A stretch of DNA of 50,721 nucleotides from Actinobacteria bacterium OK074 (GCA_001298575.1 LJCV01000270.1:1-50721), one strand, 5' to 3'. Positions 41,140 to 49,819 are shown, numbered from the stretch's first letter. The notes: a model not told the origin generated them from the letters alone. Numbers and translations are program-made.

Positions 41140-42561
41140 TCACGCGATGCGTCGCAGGATGCGGTCCTTGCCACGGGTGTAGGGCGGGGTGGCCACGCCC
41201 AGCGTGTCCGGCTTGAGCGGCTTGTCGAGGACGGACTTGAGGTGACTGAAGGTGTCCAGGGAGTACGAGCCGTGGTAACGGCCCATGCCGCTCTCACCGA
41301 CGCCGCCGAAGGGCAGGTCGAGCGCGCCGAGTTGGAGGAGCGAGAGGCCGAAGGCCAGGCCACCGGAGGACGTCTCCGCCATCAGGCGCCGCTTGGAGCG
41401 CTTGGTCGCGGTGAAGGCGTACAGGGCCAGCGGCTTGTCCCGGCCGGTGATGAAGGCAATGGCGGCGTCCAGGTCGGGGACCCGGACGACGGGCAGGATG
41501 GGGCCGAAGATCTCGTCGCGCATCACCGGGGAGCGGGGGTCGACGTCGGCCAGCACGGTCGGGGCGATGTAGCGGGCGTCGCGGTCGTGGTCGCCGCCGA
41601 CGACGGTCCGGCCGTCGTTCAGCAGGCCGGCCAGCCGGTCGAAGTGGCGCTCGTTGACGATACGGCCGTAGTCGTTGCTGCGAGCCGGATCGGTGCCGTA
41701 CATCTCGCGGACCGCCTGCGTCAGGTGCGCCTCCACCTCGGCGCCCGCCTCACCTATCGCCAGCACGTAGTCGGGTGCGACGCAGGTTTGGCCCGCGTTC
41801 ATGAACTTGCTGAGGGCGATGCGGCGGGCGGCCGTCGCGAGGTCGGTGCCGGGTTCGACGACGGCGGGGCTCTTGCCGCCCAGCTCCAGGGTGACCGGGG
41901 TGAGATGACGGGCCGCGGCGGTCATCACGATGCGCCCGACCGCGCCGTTGCCGGTGTAGAAGATGTGGTCGAAGCGCTGATTCAGCAGGGCGGTCGTCTC
42001 CGGCACGCCGCCCTCGACGACAGCCACGGCCTGCGGGTCCAGGACCAGGGGCAGCCAGTGGGCGAGCACGGCGGAGGTCGCGGGGGCGACCTCGCTGGGC
42101 TTGAGGACGACGGCGTTGCCGGCGGCCAGGGCGCCGATGACCGGCGCGAGCGCCAGATTGACCGGGTAGTTCCAGGGCGCGATGACCAGCACGACACCCA
42201 GCGGCTCACGCACGGTCCAGGCCCGGGACGGCATGAGCGACAGGGGCACGGAGGCTCTCTTCGGACGCAGCCACCGGTCGAGATGACGCAGGGTGTGGTC
42301 GATCTCCCTGACCAGGAAGCCGATCTCCGTCATGCGCGACTCGGTCGCGCTCTTGCCGAGGTCGGTCCGCAGCGCCTGGACGAACACGTCCTCGTGCTCC
42401 GTCAGCAGACGCCTCAACGCCTGCAGCTGCTGCTTGCGCCAGGCGACGGGCTTGGTGCGGCCGGTGTTGAACGTGGCCCGCAGTCGCGCGACGGTGTCCG
42501 CCGCGGAGGCCGCCGTGACGGCGATGTCCGGCTGACCGCCGGTGGGTGCGTTGGTGTTCAT
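41140..42561 (-). CDS. Aldehyde dehydrogenase (class 3-like)
   Basis: A 473-residue NAD(P)-dependent aldehyde dehydrogenase. Asn131 in APWNYPVNL, Glu226 in LELGGKSP and Cys260 in NAGQTCVAPDYV are the catalytic residues. The length and RLRATFNTGRTKPVAWRKQQ start are those of the class 3/coniferyl-aldehyde group, which take aromatic and medium-chain aldehydes. ATG 42561 is chosen; ATG 42573 is an in-frame alternative. Divergent from a TetR gene, with a 25-base operator at 42576-42600 directly before it. With the SDR and alcohol dehydrogenase it suggests alcohol-to-acid oxidation, perhaps feeding aromatic acids into the 3-oxoadipate-type genes at 27865. Confidence 0.9.
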   Translation of the reverse strand: MNTNAPTGGQPDIAVTAASAADTVARLRATFNTGRTKPVAWRKQQLQALRRLLTEHEDVFVQALRTDLGKSATESRMTEIGFLVREIDHTLRHLDRWLRPKRASVPLSLMPSRAWTVREPLGVVLVIAPWNYPVNLALAPVIGALAAGNAVVLKPSEVAPATSAVLAHWLPLVLDPQAVAVVEGGVPETTALLNQRFDHIFYTGNGAVGRIVMTAAARHLTPVTLELGGKSPAVVEPGTDLATAARRIALSKFMNAGQTCVAPDYVLAIGEAGAEVEAHLTQAVREMYGTDPARSNDYGRIVNERHFDRLAGLLNDGRTVVGGDHDRDARYIAPTVLADVDPRSPVMRDEIFGPILPVVRVPDLDAAIAFITGRDKPLALYAFTATKRSKRRLMAETSSGGLAFGLSLLQLGALDLPFGGVGESGMGRYHGSYSLDTFSHLKSVLDKPLKPDTLGVATPPYTRGKDRILRRIA

Positions 42562-42575
42562 GCCGAGAAGCATAT

Positions 42576-42600
42576 ACGAAACGAAAGTATTTCGTTTCGT
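42576..42600. promoter_or_regulatory. TetR operator between ALDH and tetR
   Basis: Arms ACGAAACGAAA and TTTCGTTTCGT, perfect over 11 bp with a 3-base centre (GTA). AT-rich against the background and only 15 bases from the ALDH start. It is the likely site for the TetR at 42721, controlling both directions. Confidence 0.8.
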
Positions 42601-42720
42601 TTGTTTGTATACTTGCCGTGTGACCTACCGCACCCTTACTCAACGTTCCGTACGGCAGCCCGCCCGACCAGCGCGTTCCGCCGCCCGTACACCCCACCGG
42701 ATCCCTTCGGGAGCCGTCCG

Positions 42721-43338
42721 ATGACCGGGGCGCAGGCACGCCGGGGGCGCCCCCGCGATGCCTCCCGCGACCGTGCGCTGCTGGAGGCGACCATGGCCGT
42801 CCTGACCGAGAGCGGCTACCGCGCGCTCACCACCGCCGCCGTCGCGTCCCGCGCCGGAGTGTCCACCGCCACTCTCTACCGCCGCTGGCCGTCCAAGGAG
42901 GTCATGGTCGTCGACGCTGCCGCCGCCTACGCCCAGGAACTCACGACACACACCGACACCGGCACCCTCGAAGGCGACCTCCACGCCCTGCTCCGGGACA
43001 AGGCGGCTTCCCTGACCGGGAAGGAAGGAGGGGTGTTGCAGACATTGATCGGGGAGGCCCGGCACAACACCCCGCTGGCCGAGGCCCTCACGAACACGTT
43101 CGTGCTGCCCATGCGCCGGCGCATGGAGGAGATCACGAAGCGTGCGGCGGAGCGGGGCGAGATCCCGCCGGTGGAACATGCCGACCTGCTCGGGGACCTG
43201 GTCCTCGGTCCCATGGTCAGCAGGTTCTTCCTCAGCCCGCTGCCGCCGGACCAGGTGGACGCGGCAACCGCGGCGGAGACCGCCGACCGCCTCCTGCCCT
43301 TTCTCCTGCGCGCCGTCGGGCACAAAGGGCACGCCTGA
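42721..43338 (+). CDS. TetR/AcrR family regulator of the ALDH operon
   Basis: A 205-residue TetR-family repressor. RRGRPRDASRDRALLEATMA, then ALTTAAVASRAGVSTATLYR (helix-turn-helix) and RWPSKEVMVVDAAAAYAQEL. The ligand domain SLTGKEGGVLQTLIGEARHN to DLLGDLVLGPMVSRFFLS matches the TetR_C_11-like group. ATG 42721. Divergent from aldehyde dehydrogenase; the palindrome at 42576 is its probable operator. Followed by an imperfect terminator hairpin at 43339. Confidence 0.92.
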   Translation: MTGAQARRGRPRDASRDRALLEATMAVLTESGYRALTTAAVASRAGVSTATLYRRWPSKEVMVVDAAAAYAQELTTHTDTGTLEGDLHALLRDKAASLTGKEGGVLQTLIGEARHNTPLAEALTNTFVLPMRRRMEEITKRAAERGEIPPVEHADLLGDLVLGPMVSRFFLSPLPPDQVDAATAAETADRLLPFLLRAVGHKGHA

Positions 43339-43395
43339 GCGAAGGCGGCCCCGAACGCGTCCGAGAAGGGCACGTTCACCGGGCCGCCTTTCGCG
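43339..43395. terminator. Imperfect hairpin between tetR and hydrolase genes
   Basis: GCGAAGGCGGCCC (43339-43351) pairs with GGGCCGCCTTTCGC (43381-43394 region), with one bulged base and a loop of about 28 bases. It lies directly after the tetR stop. The bases from there to 43505, the end of the convergent hydrolase gene, hold nothing else. Confidence 0.5.
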
Positions 43396-43505
43396 CGGCG
43401 ACGCCGCCAGCGGCGGACCGTGACCCGGAAGACGGGCCGGGCCGGGCCACCGAGATTGGTGTCCGACTGCGCCGCGCACCTCGGAGCGGCGGCCGGGGGC
43501 GGCGG

Positions 43506-44441
43506 TCAGCTGTTCAGGAAGCCCAGGATGTGGTCGGCGACGGCCTTGGGCTGCTCCAGGTGCAGGAAGTGCCCTGCGCCGGGCACCACGACGCGTTCGA
43601 AGCCGCTCGTGAACACGGCCTCCATGCCGTCGCTCAACTTCACGGACATGCAGTTGTCGTCGGCCCCGTGGAGGTAGAGGGACGGGACGGTGATGGCACC
43701 GCTCGCCCGGGCTTCCGTGGCCTGGGTCCCCTCGTCGGCGGGAGGCGTGAACAACTGGCGGTAATAGCCCAGGATCTCGGTCAGGACTCCGGGAGCACCC
43801 AGGGTTTCCTTGAGCGCGGCCCGCTCCGCGTCCGGCAGCTCGTAACCGGGCGACCACTCCCGCCAGAGCCGGTCGATGAAGGCGAAGTCCTCGAACTCTA
43901 CGGCCGCCTCCGCCATGGCCGTCTGGAAGAAGAACATGTACCAACTGCGTCGCTGCTGGTCGCCGTCGGTGATCCATGCGGTCCGCAGTCGAGGGCCGTA
44001 GGGAACCGACATGCCGACAAGCTTGCGGACACGCGTCGCGTCGAGGCCGGCTGCCGCGTACGCCGCCCGGGCACCGAGGTCGTGACCGATGAGGTCCGCC
44101 TGCTCGCGCCCGAGCGCTTCGATCAGGGCGAGGACGTCCTGGCCGGTCGCGGACGCGCGATAGGAGCCGTCGGGTGCCGCGCCACCGGGCCAGTATCCGC
44201 GCTGTGCGGGTGCTACCGCCCAATACCCTTCCTGTGCGAGGCGGTCGAGAAGTCCTGCCCAGCTGGCGGCGTGGTCGGGAAACCCGTGGAGGCACAGAAC
44301 GAGTGGCCCGCTGCCGGCCTCGATGATCGGAACCTCCAGCCTGCCGGCCTGAACCGTCCGATGACGGACACGATCGGCCGCGTGGGACGTGCCGGTCGAG
44401 GAGTCCTCGACAAACGGCGGTCGCCGGGTCACCTGTGTCAT
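43506..44441 (-). CDS. Alpha/beta hydrolase, epoxide-hydrolase-like
   Basis: A 311-residue hydrolase. HGFPDHAASW (oxyanion HGxP), Asp121 in GHDLGARAAYA as nucleophile, and VPGAGHFLHLEQP for the His: the epoxide hydrolase pattern. A helical cap (RRSWYMFFFQTAMAEAAVEF) follows the nucleophile. ATG 44441 has GGAGGTCG at good spacing. It is not closely related to 10219-11172 but the same branch. Single gene, leftward; no regulator next to it apart from the convergent tetR. Confidence 0.9.
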   Translation of the reverse strand: MTQVTRRPPFVEDSSTGTSHAADRVRHRTVQAGRLEVPIIEAGSGPLVLCLHGFPDHAASWAGLLDRLAQEGYWAVAPAQRGYWPGGAAPDGSYRASATGQDVLALIEALGREQADLIGHDLGARAAYAAAGLDATRVRKLVGMSVPYGPRLRTAWITDGDQQRRSWYMFFFQTAMAEAAVEFEDFAFIDRLWREWSPGYELPDAERAALKETLGAPGVLTEILGYYRQLFTPPADEGTQATEARASGAITVPSLYLHGADDNCMSVKLSDGMEAVFTSGFERVVVPGAGHFLHLEQPKAVADHILGFLNS

Positions 44442-44689
44442 GCGTTCGACCTCCAAGCCGCCCTGGCGGCGGCGCGGTCCTGCAGGCCCGGACCGAGTAG
44501 TGGGTTGCGTGTTCTGCTCCAGCCGAAAGAGCGGCTGCCCCGCGCCAAGGATCTGCACCGGATGCAATGAGCGTAAGTCTTTTGATTATGTTGCTCAAGT
44601 AGCTCTTGAGATGAGCAAGTAGGTCACAGTTGTTTCAGCGGGCATCCGGCCGTCGGACGACTCCCGCCGGACTGGACACGCACGGGACC

Positions 44690-44860
44690 TTGTCGCGACG
44701 GTGGCATCCGCATCTCGTGGGGCACCGGCGACAAGGCCGGCGCCTTCACGATGTTCCGCAGCGCCGAACTGCTCCTCGACGCCGTCCCCACCGACGTCCT
44801 CGATGCCGCCGTACGCACCGGTGGTCCGGCTCACCCGCCCTGCTCGAATGGCTGCTCGGC
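44690..44860 (+). pseudogene. Fragment similar to DUF5990-type proteins
   Basis: The frame GGIRISWGTGDKAGAFTMFR, SAELLLDAVPTDVLDAAVRT resembles the centre of small proteins I recall as DUF5990 (FAMFRRAKLWLDAVP). It is without proper start or end. Following this, 44860-45057 has an open plus-strand stretch (LLGSRLGSAMSDLQQMTDQD) that I do not recognise. The rest of 44442-44690 holds nothing. Confidence 0.4.
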
Positions 44861-45057
44861 TCGCGCCTGGGGTCGGCGATGAGTGATCTCCAGCAGATGA
44901 CCGACCAGGACAACCGCGCCGCGGTCTCCCTTCTCGCCTCCCACCCGGAGGACCTGCTGGAAAGGGGCTCGGTGGATCAGGATCCGTTGACGCTCTGGCG
45001 GGATCGTCTCAGCGGAACCGCTAGAGGGACAACGGGCAGATCACGAACCCTGGCCTC

Positions 45058-45666
45058 CTACCCGGTGGTCCGCACGCGCTGACGCGCCCGGTGGGCTCGC
45101 AGGTTCTCCGGGTTGCCGCAGGTCTTGGTGGAGTGCCACACACCGCTGTTGTTGCGGGAGCGGTCGAAGAAGGCCGTCGCGCAACGGGCGTTGCGGCAGA
45201 TCTTGAGCCGGCGCCAGGTGTCCGCCTGCTGGGCCTGGAACATTTCGAGGAGCGCCAGGGCGGCCACATACCGCCAACCCTGTCCGCGCGGTTCCAGGAC
45301 GACCCGCCCGCTGCGGTCCATCCGCAAGGCCGCCGCCGCGACGTGAACGGCGGGCGCCACGTCAGCGTCTTCGCCGCGTGGGCCGTCGCCGTCCGGTGTG
45401 GCGAGAAGCCGTCTCAACTCGGCACGCAGGCCGCGGAGTTCTTCGAGATCGCTCTCGGTGAGCCGCACCTGCGCGGCGGCCTGCGCCGTCTCCTGGGCCC
45501 AGCACCCCAGCGCCTGGTCGGCCCATGCCTGCGCGTCGGTGAGGTCGTCCAGAAGATCTGCTGCCCGGGGGCGGCCGGCGGAGATGGTGTTGAGCAGGTC
45601 GTGCACCAGCGCCAGCCCGAGGGGAGCGGGCTCGACTTCGTACCGCGTGGATGCGGACCACGCCAT
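45058..45666 (-). CDS. CGNR zinc-finger (ABATE-type) regulator, second copy
   Basis: A 202-residue paralogue of 30526-31125. ABATE domain PLGLALVHDLLNTISAGRPR; zinc finger TWRRLKICRNARCATAFFDR, then HSTKTCGNPENLRAHRAR. Overall divergent, but the same arrangement. ATG 45666 (AAGGGGGC upstream) begins the homology; the frame is open to 45714. It is upstream and divergent from the enoyl-CoA hydratase/flavin reductase pair, though 560 bases away; the other copy also stands next to CoA-ester genes. Confidence 0.88.
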   Translation of the reverse strand: MAWSASTRYEVEPAPLGLALVHDLLNTISAGRPRAADLLDDLTDAQAWADQALGCWAQETAQAAAQVRLTESDLEELRGLRAELRRLLATPDGDGPRGEDADVAPAVHVAAAALRMDRSGRVVLEPRGQGWRYVAALALLEMFQAQQADTWRRLKICRNARCATAFFDRSRNNSGVWHSTKTCGNPENLRAHRARQRVRTTG

Positions 45667-46226
45667 GGCCCTGCCCCCTTCACTCGTCGTCATGGCCGAC
45701 ATGACCGTGGCCATGTGGCCACTGCCTCAGAGTACGACACCCCCTGCCACCTTGAAATGAAATGAGCTACCGGCATACATTCCTTTCAGTTGGATCGGCA
45801 ACGCAGCCACACGAAGGGTGTCGCTCATGAGCTCGTCAGCCTCCACAGCGCCCAGGAACCTCTTGGCTCTCCGGAGCGGGAGAACCGTGGCGGCACCGCT
45901 GTCGCGCCGCCGATGACCCCCGCATCACCGCGGAACATGTCGGCCCCGTCGTGCCATCACGCCTCCTTCCCTCCCGCCCGCACTGCCGTCGTCGACGGAG
46001 CAGCCACAACGCGTTCTTGACCTGGTACCGCTGACGCGCCCGCGCCGGCGCGCCGCGGACAGGTCCTGAAACCCGGCCGGCTGACACTCATCGGCGGCGG
46101 AGGCCAGTTCGCCCCGCACAGCGCTCAGTTCCCCACCGTCGCGCAATCCGCCCCCAGCCGGTTTTGCGACCGCCTCACCCGATGGGCCGCGAGCCCGCCC
46201 CTCCTGTCGAGAGCCAAGGAAATGTC
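45667..46226. other. Long intergenic region, AT-rich near the CGNR gene
   Basis: No gene recognised in 560 bases. The part at 45755-45790 is AT-rich (TTGAAATGAAATGAG, then CATACATTCCTTTCAG), with an imperfect inverted pair GAAATG/CATTCC; it may hold the CGNR promoter or an operator. The rest is GC-rich, without hairpins of note. Confidence 0.35.
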
Positions 46227-47015
46227 ATGCCCGTTCTCACCCACTCCATCGATGGCGATGTCGCCACGATCGTCCTCGACAACCCCCCGCAGAACCGCTT
46301 CGCACCCGAGTTCGCCCAGGAACTCAGCGACATCGTCGATGCCCTCACGCGCAGCCAGGCCCGCGCCGTCGTACTGCGGGCCGAGGGACCCGACTTCAGC
46401 TACGGCGGCGACTTCCGGCCCTGGGTCGGCGCCGACCGCACCAGCCTGCGGGCCGACTTCGACCAAGCCCTGGCCGTGATCAACCGGTTCGAACAGCTCC
46501 CGATCCCGGTCGTGGCCGCGGTCCAGGGGCTGTGCTACGGCGGCGGCTTCGAACTCGCGCTGCGGGCCGACATCATCCTCGCCGCCGAGAGCGCCCGCTT
46601 CGGCCATCCCGAGCAGTCGCTCGGCATCGTCACCCTCCTCGGCGGGATCCACCGCGTCGCCGAACGGGCCGGTCGGGCCCGCGCCTTCGAATGGGCACTG
46701 ACCTCCGAGCAGGTGCCCGCCACGGTCATGGCCGAGGCCGGGGTCATCAACCGCGTCGTCCCCGACGACGAACTGCGCACCGAAGCCGATGCCTTCGCCC
46801 AAAAGATCGCCCAGGGCCCCACCCGGGCGCACGTCGTGCACAAGGCGTTGCTGCGCGCCTGGGCCACCGGCGGCATTCCGGCCGCCGACCAGCAGCTGTT
46901 CGACCTGGCCGTCCCGCTCTTCGAGACCGAGGACGTCAAGGACGGCCTGGCCTCCGCCGCCAAGGCCCTCAAAGAAGGCCGCCCCCGGCCCGTCCTCCCC
47001 TTCAAGGGCCGCTGA
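46227..47015 (+). CDS. Enoyl-CoA hydratase/isomerase family protein
   Basis: A 262-residue crotonase-fold protein. IVLDNPPQNRFAPEFAQELS, LRAEGPDFSYGGDFRPW and QGLCYGGGFELALRADIILA carry the oxyanion-hole glycines. ESARFGHPEQSLGIVTLLGG holds the region where hydratases have a catalytic Glu (here HPEQSLG, Glu present). It acts on a CoA thioester, by hydration, isomerisation or hydrolysis. ATG 46227 with AAGGA 6 bases upstream. It is 40 bases before a flavin reductase-like gene and probably cotranscribed. Confidence 0.9.
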   Translation: MPVLTHSIDGDVATIVLDNPPQNRFAPEFAQELSDIVDALTRSQARAVVLRAEGPDFSYGGDFRPWVGADRTSLRADFDQALAVINRFEQLPIPVVAAVQGLCYGGGFELALRADIILAAESARFGHPEQSLGIVTLLGGIHRVAERAGRARAFEWALTSEQVPATVMAEAGVINRVVPDDELRTEADAFAQKIAQGPTRAHVVHKALLRAWATGGIPAADQQLFDLAVPLFETEDVKDGLASAAKALKEGRPRPVLPFKGR

Positions 47016-47055
47016 TCCCCCACTCCCCCACTCACCGCCAGCCAGAGGACACCAC

Positions 47056-47772
47056 ATGATCATCGATTCCGCCGACCTGGACGTGAAGTCCGCCTACAAG
47101 CTGCTCATCGGCAGTGTCATTCCGCGCCCCATCGCCTGGGTGAGCACCCTGTCCACCGAAGGCGTGGGCAACCTGGCCCCCATCTCCTTCTTCACGGTCG
47201 TCGGGCGCAAACCGCCGCGGATCTCGCTGTCGTTCCAGCCGCGTTCGGACGGTGCCACGCTCAAGGACAGCTTCGTCAACATCCGGGACACCGGCGAGTT
47301 CGTCACCAACATGGCCACCCTGCCGCAGATCGAGGGGCTGAACCGAAGCGCCTTCGAGTTCGAGCCCGACGTCGACGAGTTCGACGCGGTCGGGTTGGAG
47401 AAGGTGCCGTCGGAGGCCGTTCGCCCGCCCCGTATCAAGGGAGCGCCCATCGCGTTCGAGTGCACCGTCGAGCACATCTTCTCGGCGCCCGACGGACTCA
47501 ACAACGCCGTCTGGGGCAATGTGGTGCGCTTCTACATCCGAGACGACCTCTATGTGGGTGGCCGGATCGACTTCGGCGCCATCGCTCCGGTGGGACGACT
47601 CGCCGCCGAATACACCCTCGTGAACAACGCGTTCGGGACGCCGCTCGACCCCGAGGTGATCAAGGAGCACTCCGAACGCCGGATGGAGCGCCTGGACCAG
47701 AAGGACACGTACTACTCGCCGATCGACACGCCCCACTGGTCGCCGTCCGGGTCCACCACGAGCCTCGACTGA
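47056..47772 (+). CDS. Flavin reductase-like domain protein
   Basis: A 238-residue protein of the flavin reductase/DIM6 split-barrel family. LIGSVIPRPIAWVSTLSTEG, LAPISFFTVVGRKPPRISLS, KDSFVNIRDTGEFVTNMATL and RIDFGAIAPVGRLAAEYT are family motifs for FMN binding. It could supply reduced flavin to a monooxygenase or be a stand-alone flavoprotein; none is encoded nearby. ATG 47056 with AGAGGA. Second gene after the hydratase. Confidence 0.9.
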   Translation: MIIDSADLDVKSAYKLLIGSVIPRPIAWVSTLSTEGVGNLAPISFFTVVGRKPPRISLSFQPRSDGATLKDSFVNIRDTGEFVTNMATLPQIEGLNRSAFEFEPDVDEFDAVGLEKVPSEAVRPPRIKGAPIAFECTVEHIFSAPDGLNNAVWGNVVRFYIRDDLYVGGRIDFGAIAPVGRLAAEYTLVNNAFGTPLDPEVIKEHSERRMERLDQKDTYYSPIDTPHWSPSGSTTSLD

Positions 47773-47919
47773 CAGTGAGGGTGGGACGCGGTGCCCCTGC
47801 CCGCGGGGACCGGTTCACCGATTGACCGACGTCTCGTCCGACGTCGCCAGACCTCGCCCGTCCTCCATGAGGAAGCACGTGTCACGGAGGAGCTCCTCCC
47901 GAATCAGGAGGAGCAGAAC

Positions 47920-48115
47920 GACGATTCCGCCCACGGTGTCAACGTGATCATCGCGGGTTCGGCTACGGCGGGTCCATCCCCGCCCTTCGGCTCACCGAGC
48001 AGGGCGACCGCGCAGTCGGGCTGGTGGCGGGCCCGTGTTTCCCACCGACTCGCCACCCAAGAACTCCTGGGACGTCGACGACCAAGCTTCCCGCCCAGGA
48101 AGCTGTGCACAGGCG
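47920..48115 (+). pseudogene. N-terminal remnant of a GMC/cholesterol-oxidase-like flavoprotein
   Basis: In successive frames: SAHGVNVIIAGS, GYGGSIPALRLTEQGDRAVG, LVAGPCFP, TDSPPKNSWDVDD. Together these mirror the FAD-binding start of GMC oxidoreductases (VVVGSGYGGSVAALRLTEKG.RVGVLEAGRRF...KTSWD). At least two frame changes occur within 150 bases and the remaining 500 residues are absent. The rest of 47773-48173 holds nothing else recognisable. Confidence 0.65.
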
Positions 48116-48173
48116 GAGAGCGGGGCCGGCAAGGCACTGGACAGCAGGTCCGAGCGCGGACACGATCGCGTGC

Positions 48174-48947
48174 ATGACTCCCGAGGATGCGATTGTCGCC
48201 ACTGCCGACCGGATCGCGGAGCTGCTGCAGGCGGGGGCCGACCCACACACGCCGCTGCCGGGCGCGGAGTGGACGGTAGGGGAGGCGGCGGCTCACCTCG
48301 CGCTGGCGGGGAAGCTGATGGCGGACATCGGGGCGGGCGAGGACCGCCCCTACGGCGATGGGACGCCGAGCGGCCTCGCGGCGGCCAACCGTGCGGCTCT
48401 GGCCGTCTTCCCGCAGCGGGATCCGGCGGTCCTCGGCGCGGAGATCGCGGATACCGCCCGCGTCTTCGTTGCGGCCGCGGCCGGCCGCAGTCCGCGGGAG
48501 GCGGTGCTGACGCCGATGGGGCCGATGAACCTGGCCGCCCTGGGCTCGTACCTGCTCACACACCTGCTCGGGCACGGATACGACATCGCGGTCGCGCTGC
48601 GCGGGCCCCACATGGTCGACCGGGAACTGGTCGCGTTCACGCTGCCCTTCATGCGACTGGCCATGCCGTGTGCAGTGAACGCCGGCGCGGCCGGCCACCA
48701 TGCGTGCTATCTGTTGCGGGTCGGCCGCGAGCGCTTCGCCGTCACCTTCGCGGACGGCGTGCCCACGGTCACCGACACCCCGCCCCGGCGGCCCGACTGC
48801 ACGATAGCCATCGACCCCGTCGCCTTCCTCCTCCTCGCCCTGGGCCGCTGGACCGCCCCCACCGCCATGGGCCGCGCCAAGGTCGTCGTCTGGGGCCGCA
48901 AACCGTGGCTGGGCCTGCGCTTCCCGATGCTCTTCACAGCGCCGTAG
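48174..48947 (+). CDS. Maleylpyruvate isomerase-like/DinB-type protein
   Basis: A 257-residue protein of the mycothiol-dependent maleylpyruvate isomerase-like family (TIGR03083-type). The N-terminal DinB-like bundle has the first metal His in VGEAAAHLALAGKLMADIG and a second in TPMGPMNLAALGSYLLTHLL, GHGYDIA. The C-terminal domain (YLLRVGRERFAVTFADGVPT, then PRRPDCTIAIDP) is SCP2-like. Such proteins may use mycothiol, the usual thiol of the group, in contrast to the glutathione module at 12486-15526. ATG 48174. Stands alone. Confidence 0.85.
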   Translation: MTPEDAIVATADRIAELLQAGADPHTPLPGAEWTVGEAAAHLALAGKLMADIGAGEDRPYGDGTPSGLAAANRAALAVFPQRDPAVLGAEIADTARVFVAAAAGRSPREAVLTPMGPMNLAALGSYLLTHLLGHGYDIAVALRGPHMVDRELVAFTLPFMRLAMPCAVNAGAAGHHACYLLRVGRERFAVTFADGVPTVTDTPPRRPDCTIAIDPVAFLLLALGRWTAPTAMGRAKVVVWGRKPWLGLRFPMLFTAP

Positions 48948-48984
48948 ACGAGCGAGCAGACTGCCGCGGGACGGCCTCTTTGAC

Positions 48985-49282
48985 ACCAATGAGGACACGG
49001 GCCCGCCAGCCCTTTCGAGCAATGGCGAACGCTTACCCGCGGCTGATCTCGACGCACCCCCAAACGCTTCTCATGCAGATGCAGGGATACGCGTCGCGGC
49101 GGCCGTCGGGACACAGGGCGACGACCTGATCGGCGAGGCCCTCCGGGCGGGCTGGCTGAGCATCTGGGAAAACCGTGCGCCTGGCGCTGGGCGCCGATGC
49201 CGACCGGACCGCACGCTTCGCCGTCTGCGGCATGCTCGGCAACACGCTCACCGCCAGTGGACTTCCCCGTCGGGCGAAATAG
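48985..49282 (+). pseudogene. Probable C-terminal remnant of a TetR regulator
   Basis: Frames in sequence: FRAMANAYPRLISTHPQTLL, MQMQGYAS; then VGTQGDDLIGEALRAGWLSI; then TARFAVCGMLGNTLTASGLP. These resemble the ligand domain of TetR proteins (AYRELL..LLLQMQAYA and ..FFARGMLLNVLAAMGLP) split over three frames, without a DNA-binding domain. Low to moderate certainty. Confidence 0.45.
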
Positions 49283-49318
49283 CCAGAGGGCCAGGAAGCC
49301 TTCTGGTGGAACGCGGCG

Positions 49319-49763
49319 TCAGCGCACGCCTGCCGCCTCCAGCAGGGTGACCACCGTGGGGGCGATGCGTCCCGTCATGGTGTCGGCTCCGAACCCGGCG
49401 CGGGCACCGGCGCCGTCGAAGACCAGGATCAGCTGCCGGGCCAGCAGGTCGGGGTCGCTCGCGCCGCCACGCTCGGCCTCGGTGCGGAAGAAGGCGGTCA
49501 GTTTCGCCTTGATCCGGTGTGCCACCTGGCTCGCGGGGGCAGCGGCCGTCGTCCGCCGGGGGCAGGAGAGCGGCCACGAAGGGGGCAGTGCGCTCCTCCA
49601 GGCTTGCCGCCAGCAGGTCGTCCTTGCTGTGGAACAGCTGGTACATGGAGCGCTTCGACACTCCCGCCGCCCTGCACAGCGCGTCGACGCCGATACTGAC
49701 GCCGTCCTGGGAGGTGAGCGTGGCCGCCGCCTCCAGCAGGCGCTCTCTGGAAGTTGACTTCAC
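49319..49763 (-). pseudogene. TetR/AcrR regulator with a central frameshift
   Basis: From 49763: STSRERLLEAAATLTSQDGV, then GVDALCRAAGVSKRSMYQLF (helix-turn-helix), HSKDDLLAASLEERTAPFVA. Near 49560 the frame changes; the ligand domain continues in another frame: SQVAHRIKAKLTAFFRTEAE, RQLILVFDGAGARAGFGADT, MTGRIAPTVVTLLEAAGVR, stop 49319. Joined length about 150-180, near the family norm. It may be a recent pseudogene or a sequencing error. An operator-like palindrome lies upstream at 49808. Confidence 0.75.
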
Positions 49764-49807
49764 TTCGGTGGTCCTGTCGTGAGGTTGACTCGAATCAGAC
49801 GAATTGG

Positions 49808-49819
49808 AACCGATCGGTT
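49808..49819. promoter_or_regulatory. TetR-type operator AACCGATCGGTT
   Basis: A perfect 12-bp palindrome, 45 bases upstream of the frameshifted TetR gene. Its half-site AACCGA is the same as in the three operators at 12142, 15584 and 23762, but without their 5-base spacer, so it may be read by a different TetR. Confidence 0.6.

Noticed and set aside
27865..42561. One complete aromatic-degradation pathway (alcohol to acid to 3-oxoadipate)
   Set aside because: No ring hydroxylase or ring-cleavage enzyme is present, and key genes (ADH, CoA-transferase A) are damaged. Only a loose thematic link remains.
41242..43338. Open plus-strand frame running from antisense ALDH into tetR
   Set aside because: Only the part from ATG 42721 is a protein family; the operator at 42576 lies inside the supposed coding part.
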